Below, one piece after another: positions 63,563-64,000 of a stretch of 64,000 bases of DNA. Under the pieces are notes generated by a model that saw only the letters and a program-made list of their open reading frames with translations, was not told the origin of the DNA and did no database searches. Position 1 is the first letter of the stretch. Each line of letters begins with the position of its first letter. The DNA comes from Pseudorasbora parva (Eukaryota; Chordata; Actinopteri; Cypriniformes; Gobionidae). The stretch lies in assembly GCF_024679245.1 (NCBI RefSeq), contig NC_090175.1, positions 53,920,862-53,984,861 of the forward strand, in the 5' to 3' direction. A program made the translations under genes and the position numbers.

Positions 63563-64000
63563 TGTCACAAGCTTGGCCTCTGTGGCTCCCTCCGATCGCC
63601 ACCAGAGGGCTCCCTCACCGGAGTACTAATGTTGCTGGACTACATTTCCCAACATCCATTACCCGAGCTAATCACACACACACACACACCTGTTTCCCAT
63701 TACCCAGACTGTTTAAGCCTCTGCACTCAAACACTCATTTCGAAGTCTTGTTTTGCCCCGGCTAACACTACTGAGCGGTAACCTTGTTTATTGTTACTCC
63801 TGTGTTTTGACCTTGGACTGCTTTGCTACCCTCACAAGTGTTTTCTGCCTGCCCTGAACTTTTCTGCCTGTCTCTGAACACTCTTGCCTTGTCTGCCGCC
63901 TGCCTCAAACCTTTGCTTGTCCCCGTTGATGATCTGCCTTTGCCTTGGACACTGTCATTGCTGGTATCTGACCTTTGCCTGTATTACTACGATTGTTTCT
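63563..64000 (+). mobile_element. Start of a Gypsy-like LTR, cut by the window edge
   Basis: It begins tgtcacaagcttggcctctg, then ctccctccgatcgccaccag and agggctccctcaccggagta, then 'ttcccaacatcc', a (CA)n run and a pyrimidine-rich tract of 'ctgcctgc...ccttg' repeats. This order is typical of LTRs of fish Ty3/Gypsy retrotransposons, and TGTCAC also starts the solo LTR at 40374. No polyadenylation signal or coding part is reached before 64000. It could instead be a related 5' untranslated region. Confidence 0.45.

Overview
The window looks like an intergenic, transposon-rich stretch of a teleost genome, most likely a cyprinid (carp/danio group). The reasons are an AT-rich background, many long (GA)n/(CT)n and other microsatellites, and the mix of mobile elements: a vertebrate-type DIRS retrotransposon, Tc1-like transposases, hAT-like and PIF-like elements, large fold-back elements, a tRNA-derived SINE and Gypsy-like LTRs. 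No bacterial-style genes, rRNA, true tRNA genes or CRISPR arrays were seen. I found no complete host protein-coding gene. The strongest host-coding candidate is one short exon-like segment on the + strand at 10848-10951, with a weaker terminal-exon-like reading frame at 19928-20146.

Layout. 1-12.5 kb: mostly unassigned DNA with a fold-back element (about 3.03-5.60 kb) carrying a PIF/Harbinger-like insertion (3867-4467), microsatellites and the candidate exon. 12.9-15.5 kb: a TTAA-flanked element, small inverted-repeat elements and a broken Tc1-like transposase. 15.5-28.2 kb: long quiet stretches, several microsatellites, a compound tetranucleotide array (24.77-24.99 kb) and non-autonomous DNA transposons. 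28.2-36.4 kb: a nest in which a hAT-like transposase fragment abuts a fold-back element (28678-36213), which contains a full-length DIRS retrotransposon (29429-35544). 37.6-38.7 kb: fragments of a Tc1-like and of a second DIRS element. 39.96-40.37 kb: a solo LTR. 41.0-42.2 kb: another fold-back element. 45.63-48.54 kb: an element with roughly 0.7-1 kb inverted arms around a broken zinc-finger-like reading frame, with a hAT-like MITE inserted in its right arm. 50.3-51.9 kb: nested palindromic elements. 52.37-54.77 kb: a relative of that MITE whose interior has become a minisatellite of about 50 copies of a 42-bp unit. 56.2-57.36 kb: a hAT-like element inserted in the tail of a SINE. 60.4-61.5 kb: a second Tc1-like pseudogene. 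63.56-64.0 kb: the start of a Gypsy-like LTR that runs off the window.

Nothing here forms a cellular pathway. The logic is nesting and decay of transposons. The DIRS copy shows all structural signatures of its replication model (split inverted terminal repeats plus an internal complementary region), but its gag, RT-RNase H and tyrosine recombinase frames are broken by several indels, so it is a dead copy. The most unusual items are the 2.9-kb long-inverted-repeat element with an unclassified cysteine-rich frame, the MITE-born minisatellite with higher-order structure, and the candidate host exon. All calls are from reading the sequence; no database search was run.
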